From: Sphingobacterium corticibacter
GTDB taxonomy: Bacteria > Bacteroidota > Bacteroidia > Sphingobacteriales > Sphingobacteriaceae
DNA length: 64,000 bases
Direction of reading: 5' to 3'
Assembly: GCF_003076635.1 (NCBI RefSeq)
Contig: NZ_QDKG01000004.1
Location: 289,661-353,660, forward strand
In this document: positions 63,982 to 64,000 of the stretch, one piece after another
How positions within the stretch are numbered: the first letter of the stretch is position 1
Layout: every line of letters starts with the position of its first letter
Program-made: the position numbers and the translations under genes
Notes under the pieces: model-generated
Databases searched by the model: none
Told to the model about the DNA's origin: nothing
Seen by the model: only the letters and a program-made list of their open reading frames with translations

Positions 63982-64000
63982 CCCAGGAACTAATCTTGGA
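63945..64000 (+). CDS. IS3-family transposase OrfB, partial (cut by window end)
   Basis: In the -1 frame relative to orfA the sequence after the A7 run reads KKRLGLREQKQLTQELIL, open to the window end. This fits the start of the catalytic OrfB part of a fused transposase. The DDE domain lies outside the window. Confidence 0.55.

Overview
The window looks like a chromosomal segment of a Sphingobacteriaceae-type member of Bacteroidota (Sphingobacterium or Pedobacter relative). The grounds are two SusC/SusD pairs, an IPExxxVDY-family gene beside pyk, succinyl-type arginine genes, weak Shine-Dalgarno use, and many promoters of the Bacteroidota form TTTG-N19-TAnnTTTG. The genus is an inference. 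No rRNA or tRNA gene was seen, and no stretch longer than about 300 bases lacks a gene.

Layout. 1-5.5 kb: small membrane and zinc-ribbon proteins, a PlsC acyltransferase, a family 2 glycosyltransferase with a flippase-like membrane protein, ruvC, and an unrecognised protein with kinase-like motifs. 5.8-11.2 kb: an Lrp/AsnC regulator convergent with argD-argF'-argB-proC-argE (minus strand). 11.3-26.5 kb: one long minus-strand S10-spc-alpha ribosomal run from rplC to rplQ, including secY, map, infA, rpmJ and rpoA. It starts from a near-consensus promoter just upstream of rplC, with no rpsJ. 26.7-28.4 kb: DinB protein, WYL regulator and a possible small RNA. 28.5-33.5 kb: an orphan SusC/SusD pair whose SusD reading frame appears to be broken at an A8 tract. 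33.8-42.1 kb: CoA-binding protein, serine hydrolase, pyruvate dehydrogenase E2 and E1-alpha, hisS, rnc, fabF, acpP. 42.3-50.1 kb (plus strand): IPExxxVDY protein, pyk, a two-component system, a SAM riboswitch with metE, and a small lipoprotein. 50.2-51.0 kb: mtgA.

51.0-60.2 kb holds a compact polysaccharide utilisation locus: SusC, SusD, a GH30 glucanase lipoprotein, a SusE/F-like surface glycan-binding lipoprotein and a SusR-like DUF6377 regulator. Its composition matches loci for fungal beta-1,6-glucan. The regulator sits 2 bases behind a TauE/SafE transporter and metallo-beta-lactamase/rhodanese operon, so sulfur handling and glycan sensing may share one transcript. 62.6-64.0 kb is AT-rich and looks acquired: a secreted protein resembling SdpC-family killing factors, followed by the left part of an IS3-family element cut by the window edge.

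The observations most worth following are the SdpC-like protein, the A8 frameshift in the orphan SusD gene, the kinase-like motifs in the 4.5-5.5 kb protein, Val at the specificity position of the arginine transcarbamylase, the isolated sigma54-like site followed by a terminator, and the shared operon of PUL regulator and sulfur genes.
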